The translations under genes and the position numbers were made by a program. The notes beneath the pieces were generated by a model. The model was given only the letters and a program-made list of their open reading frames with translations. It had not been told where the DNA came from and searched no databases. A DNA stretch of 64,000 bases, taken from positions 1 to 64,000 of the forward strand of contig CAMTKF010000007.1 of NCBI GenBank assembly GCA_947072905.1, read 5' to 3'. Of the stretch, positions 61,153 to 64,000 are shown one piece after another (within the stretch, counting starts at the first letter, position 1; each line of letters begins with the position of its first letter). This DNA comes from an uncultured Bacteroidales bacterium (GTDB lineage Bacteria; Bacteroidota; Bacteroidia; Bacteroidales; Muribaculaceae).

Positions 61153-61202
61153 ATATAATTGTGTATAAACGCCAAACAGCGCCCATAAAAACTTTTAAAC
61201 AA

Positions 61203-61286
61203 GTTATTGACAAACTTATCAACATAGTTATTGACATAGTTATTAACATACTTATTAACATAGTTATTAACATTGATGTTGATAAC
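61203..61286 (+). repeat. 12-bp iteron array between divergent promoters
   Basis: Six tandem 12-mers run GTTATTGACAAA, CTTATCAACATA, GTTATTGACATA, GTTATTAACATA, CTTATTAACATA and GTTATTAACATT, and a seventh, GATGTTGATAAC, is the same unit inverted (GTTATCAACATC reversed). Each holds TTATyrACA, close to the DnaA box TTATCCACA. The array sits between the promoters of the SSB-like gene and of iorA. Confidence 0.75.
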
Positions 61287-61328
61287 CGACCACTGCTGCA
61301 CTTATGCTATATAACATAATGAAATCAA

Positions 61329-61359
61329 TTGACAATCACCCGAATTTACGCTATCTTTG
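61329..61359 (+). promoter_or_regulatory. Consensus promoter of the iorA operon
   Basis: TTG (61329-61331) and TATCTTTG (61352-61359) are 20 nt apart, fully matching the consensus. The iorA ATG lies 55 bp further on. Confidence 0.7.
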
Positions 61360-61413
61360 CACATAAAATTTATACTATCTGACTAATGCCTGAAGTGGCT
61401 GAAACTTTTTACC

Positions 61414-63036
61414 ATGAAAAACAAACTACTCCTGCTGGGCGATGAAGCGCTTGCCCTCGGTGCTATCAACGCCGGACTATCGGGTGCGTATGCTTATCCG
61501 GGCACACCATCCACCGAGATTCTCGAATACGTTCAGAACAATCCCGTTGCCCGTCTGCGCAAGATACACTCACATTGGTCATCAAACGAAAAGACTGCCG
61601 TGGAAGAAGCCCTCGGCATGTCGTTCTGCGGTAAACGCGCCATCGTTTCGATGAAACACGTAGGCCTTAACGTGGCCGCCGACCCATTCATGAATTCTGC
61701 CATGACCGGCGCCAACGGCGGTCTGCTCGTTATTTCGGCCGACGACCCCTCGATGCACTCTTCGCAAAACGAGCAGGACTCCCGTTTCTATGCCAACTTC
61801 GCCATTATCCCGGCTCTTGAGCCCTCAAACCAGCAAGAGGCCTACGACATGGCTCAATACGGCTTCTCGCTCTCAGAGCGCATAGGCATGCCGGTGATGG
61901 TGCGTCTGGTCACCCGCCTGTCTCACTCAAGAGCCGTGGTTGCCGCAGACGCCGAACCCGCTCAGGAAAATCAGTTCAAATATCCCGAAAATACAGCACA
62001 ATGGGTGCTGATGCCCGTAAACTCACGCAAACGCTATAACCAACTGCTTGATCTGCGCGAGGATATGGAGAACGAAGCCGAGACTTCGCCTTTCAACACC
62101 CTCACCCCGGGTACCGACCGCCGTCTGGGTATCTTGGCATCGGGCATAGCATACAATTATATAATGGAGTGCTTCCCCGAGGGCTGTCCCTTCCCGGTGC
62201 TTAAAATTTCGCAATATCCCCTGCCTCGTCGCAAAGTAGCCGAACTGGTAGCCTCGTGCGATGCCGTATTGGTAGCCGAAGAAGGCCAGCCTTTTATCGA
62301 ACAGGCAATGCGCGGCATACTTGACAACGGCCCCAAAATCTACGGCAAGCTCGATGGCATTCTGCCCCGCGCCGGCGAACTCTCGCCCGACTCCGTGGCA
62401 GCCGGCCTTTGCAAACTGCTTCCCGACCTCAACTTGGCTGTTCAGGTGCGCGAACCGTCAACAACAGTAGTGGCCCGTCCGCCGGCCTTGTGCCAGGGTT
62501 GCGGTCACCGCGATGTGTACGCAGCTCTCAACGCAGCCCTCGACGACTGCGCCTCGCCCAAGGTATTCGGCGACATAGGTTGCTACACTCTGGGGTGGCT
62601 CTCGCCATTCAATGCCATTGACACCTGCGTGGATATGGGCGCATCAATCACCATGGCCAAAGGCGCTGCCGATGCAGGCCAACGCCCCGCCGTGGCTATA
62701 ATAGGCGACTCTACTTTCACTCACTCGGGCATGACAGGTCTGCTCGATGCCGTGAACGAAAATTCGCCCATCACAGTCATAATATCAGATAACCTCACCA
62801 CCGGTATGACCGGCGGACAAGACTCACAGGGCACCGGCAAGCTCGAAGAAATTTGTCTGGGACTCGGAGTAGACCCCGACCACCTGATGACCATCGACTC
62901 GCTGCCCAAGAATTTTGAAGACATGAAGAAACTGTTTGCTTCGGAATTTGCATACGAGGGTCTGTCGGTGGTGATTGCCCGCCGCGAGTGCATACAGACT
63001 GCGCGCCGCCACGCCAAAGCTAAAAAATTATCCTAA
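61414..63036 (+). CDS. iorA: Indolepyruvate:ferredoxin oxidoreductase alpha subunit (IorA)
   Basis: The 540-residue protein has the pyruvate-oxidoreductase-like domain at the N-terminus (LGDEALALGAINAGLSGAYAYPGTPSTEI) and the thiamine-diphosphate domain at the C-terminus: LCQGCGHRDVYAALNAAL, DIGCYTLGW and AIIGDSTFTHSGMTGLLDAVNENSPITV. IorAB decarboxylates arylpyruvates, mainly indolepyruvate, to aryl-acetyl-CoA, or runs the reverse reaction. The archaeal type carries two 4Fe-4S clusters at the C-terminus; here the last 50 residues hold only one Cys, so this is the ferredoxin-domain-less form. iorB follows 17 bp on. Confidence 0.9.
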   Translation: MKNKLLLLGDEALALGAINAGLSGAYAYPGTPSTEILEYVQNNPVARLRKIHSHWSSNEKTAVEEALGMSFCGKRAIVSMKHVGLNVAADPFMNSAMTGANGGLLVISADDPSMHSSQNEQDSRFYANFAIIPALEPSNQQEAYDMAQYGFSLSERIGMPVMVRLVTRLSHSRAVVAADAEPAQENQFKYPENTAQWVLMPVNSRKRYNQLLDLREDMENEAETSPFNTLTPGTDRRLGILASGIAYNYIMECFPEGCPFPVLKISQYPLPRRKVAELVASCDAVLVAEEGQPFIEQAMRGILDNGPKIYGKLDGILPRAGELSPDSVAAGLCKLLPDLNLAVQVREPSTTVVARPPALCQGCGHRDVYAALNAALDDCASPKVFGDIGCYTLGWLSPFNAIDTCVDMGASITMAKGAADAGQRPAVAIIGDSTFTHSGMTGLLDAVNENSPITVIISDNLTTGMTGGQDSQGTGKLEEICLGLGVDPDHLMTIDSLPKNFEDMKKLFASEFAYEGLSVVIARRECIQTARRHAKAKKLS

Positions 63037-63053
63037 CTTTCGAAACTACCAAC

Positions 63054-63626
63054 ATGAAAAAAGACATAATATTAGCCGGAGTCGGGGGTCAGGGTATCCT
63101 CTCTATAGCTACAATCATCGGCAATGCAGCTCTGCGACTCAACATGTATCTCAAGCAAGCCGAAGTACACGGAATGAGCCAACGTGGCGGCGATGTGATG
63201 TCGTGCCTGCGCATCAGCACCGACCCCATCGCCTCTGACCTCATTCCCAAGGGTAAGGTCGACCTCATCATCTCGCTCGAACCCATGGAAGCGCTGCGTT
63301 ACATAGACCAACTGGCTCCAGACGGCCATATCATCACCTCTACCGAGCCGTTTGTCAACATCCCCACCTATCCCGAGATGGGTACTATTCTTCAGGAACT
63401 CGAGAGCCACGGCAACTGCATCATGCTGCCCTGCGAGAACATTGCCAAGGAAGTGGCATCGGCACGCGCATCAAACATGGTGCTCCTCGGCGCCGCCACC
63501 CCCATGCTCGGCCTTACCACCGACGACATCAAGCAGAGCATACGCGCCGTATTTGAGTCAAAGGGCGAAAAGATAATCAATGATAACCTCGCCGCCTTCA
63601 ACGCCGGCCTTGCACACCAGTTCTGA
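63054..63626 (+). CDS. iorB: Indolepyruvate:ferredoxin oxidoreductase beta subunit (IorB)
   Basis: The 190-residue protein is the usual gamma-domain-type partner: IILAGVGGQGILSIATIIGNAALR at the start, LKQAEVHGMSQRGGDVMSCLRI and KVDLIISLEPMEALRY. It completes the two-subunit IorAB enzyme. It sits 17 bp after iorA and 2 bp before an aminotransferase gene, which fits an aromatic amino-acid pathway that turns amino acid into arylpyruvate and then into aryl-acetyl-CoA, or back. Confidence 0.93.
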   Translation: MKKDIILAGVGGQGILSIATIIGNAALRLNMYLKQAEVHGMSQRGGDVMSCLRISTDPIASDLIPKGKVDLIISLEPMEALRYIDQLAPDGHIITSTEPFVNIPTYPEMGTILQELESHGNCIMLPCENIAKEVASARASNMVLLGAATPMLGLTTDDIKQSIRAVFESKGEKIINDNLAAFNAGLAHQF

Positions 63627-63628
63627 AT

Positions 63629-64000
63629 ATGAATCCCGTTTCCTCCGAACAACTTCATCACGAAATGTCGCAGATGCACATCGAGAATGTTGCTTCTGCC
63701 ACCATACGCCAGATTCTTGAGCTCGCCACAAGGCTCGAACAGCATCTTGGCGAGGAATTTGTACACCTCGAAATGGGTAATCCCGGCTTGCCGGCCTCTG
63801 AAATAGGTATCGAAGCCGAGCGCGAGGCTCTGCTCAAGGGCATTGCCAACCAATATCCCAACATTGCCGGCATCAAGCCCCTGAAGGACAATGCTTCTGA
63901 ATTTCTCAAGGCATTTCTCAACATCGACATTCCCCCCAGGTGCATAGTTCCCACCGTAGGCTCAATGCAGGGCACATTCACCCTGTTCCTGCTTATGAGC
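63629..64000 (+). CDS. PLP-dependent aminotransferase, 3'-truncated by the window end
   Basis: Only the first 124 codons are visible. They read like the N-terminus of a class I/II aminotransferase: a short lead helix, then HLEMGNPGLPASEIGIEAEREALLKGIANQYPNIAGIKPLKDNASEFLKAF with the substrate-binding arm, and PRCIVPTVGSMQGTF with the PLP phosphate region. The lysine lies beyond the window. It follows iorB by 2 bp and probably transaminates aromatic amino acids to their arylpyruvates for IorAB. Substrate is inferred from context. Confidence 0.8.
   Translation, partial: MNPVSSEQLHHEMSQMHIENVASATIRQILELATRLEQHLGEEFVHLEMGNPGLPASEIGIEAEREALLKGIANQYPNIAGIKPLKDNASEFLKAFLNIDIPPRCIVPTVGSMQGTFTLFLLMS

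Noticed and set aside
61203-61286. CRISPR array
   Set aside because: The units are contiguous 12-mers with no spacers and no cas genes are present.

Overview
The window comes from a chromosome of a Bacteroidales bacterium, most like the Muribaculaceae (S24-7) group. The evidence is a full SprA-type type IX secretion (T9SS) translocon, a TonB-dependent receptor paired with a DUF4249 lipoprotein, an RNA-polymerase sigma factor with a membrane partner, LytTR two-component signalling, an M64 peptidase, Bacteroidota promoters (TTTG - 19/20 nt - TAnnTTTG) and almost no Shine-Dalgarno sequences. The genus call is inference. No rRNA, tRNA, CRISPR array, complete insertion sequence or prophage was found.

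Layout. 1-1651: end of a short repeat, a serine hydrolase and a VanZ-like protein. 1669-7763 (minus): an outer-membrane operon (small T9SS-tail protein, acidic secreted protein, TonB-dependent receptor, DUF4249 lipoprotein) behind a TlpA-like thioredoxin. 7942-12107: fatty acyl-CoA ligase, a GNAT toxin-antitoxin-like pair, an operator-rich promoter with no intact gene, and a sigma factor with a 4-TM protein. 12387-22036 (minus): sprA, ruvA, a GlcNAc-kinase-like ATPase and a PHP phosphatase. 22037-24235: small inverted-repeat elements around a GNAT gene and a small membrane protein. 24240-30622 (minus): yicC, three nonulosonate (legionaminate/sialate-type) sugar genes, obg, prmC, recX. 30805-37527 (plus): pRiA4b-like protein, bioB, SpoU methylase, radA, an inverted-repeat element, a Spy/CpxP-like protein and kup. 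37524-46178 (minus): ClC channel, a palindromic element, sugar-phosphate transferase, tsaC-tsaB, an MBOAT/SGNH pair, a Rieske-like lipoprotein, an SRPBCC protein and pyrE. 46291-55058 (minus): a TolC-AcrA-AcrB efflux operon, M64 peptidase, Lrp regulator and a glycosyltransferase. 55287-57376 (plus): an 18-residue hydrophobic peptide, ABC ATPase, permease and GntR. 57487-60690: an atypical histidine-kinase-like protein converging on a LytTR/LytS pair. 60722-64000: an SSB-like DUF3127 gene, a 12-bp iteron array between divergent promoters, then iorA-iorB and an aminotransferase cut by the window end.

The strongest candidate for something undescribed is a dispersed hairpin family with five copies in four intergenic loci (22195-22234, 22334-22372, 22522-22556, 23845-23879, 39395-39436). 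Each copy has a conserved 5' foot (roughly GAnGRGRGAG) and 3' foot (CRACYGAnGA) around a stem whose sequence differs from copy to copy while pairing is kept. This looks like conserved structure rather than recent duplication. Other points worth a look are the three-operator orphan promoter (10715-11043), the 18-aa peptide before the ABC operon, the kinase-like protein lacking its phospho-acceptor histidine, the 12-bp iterons, and the acidic-protein outer-membrane operon.
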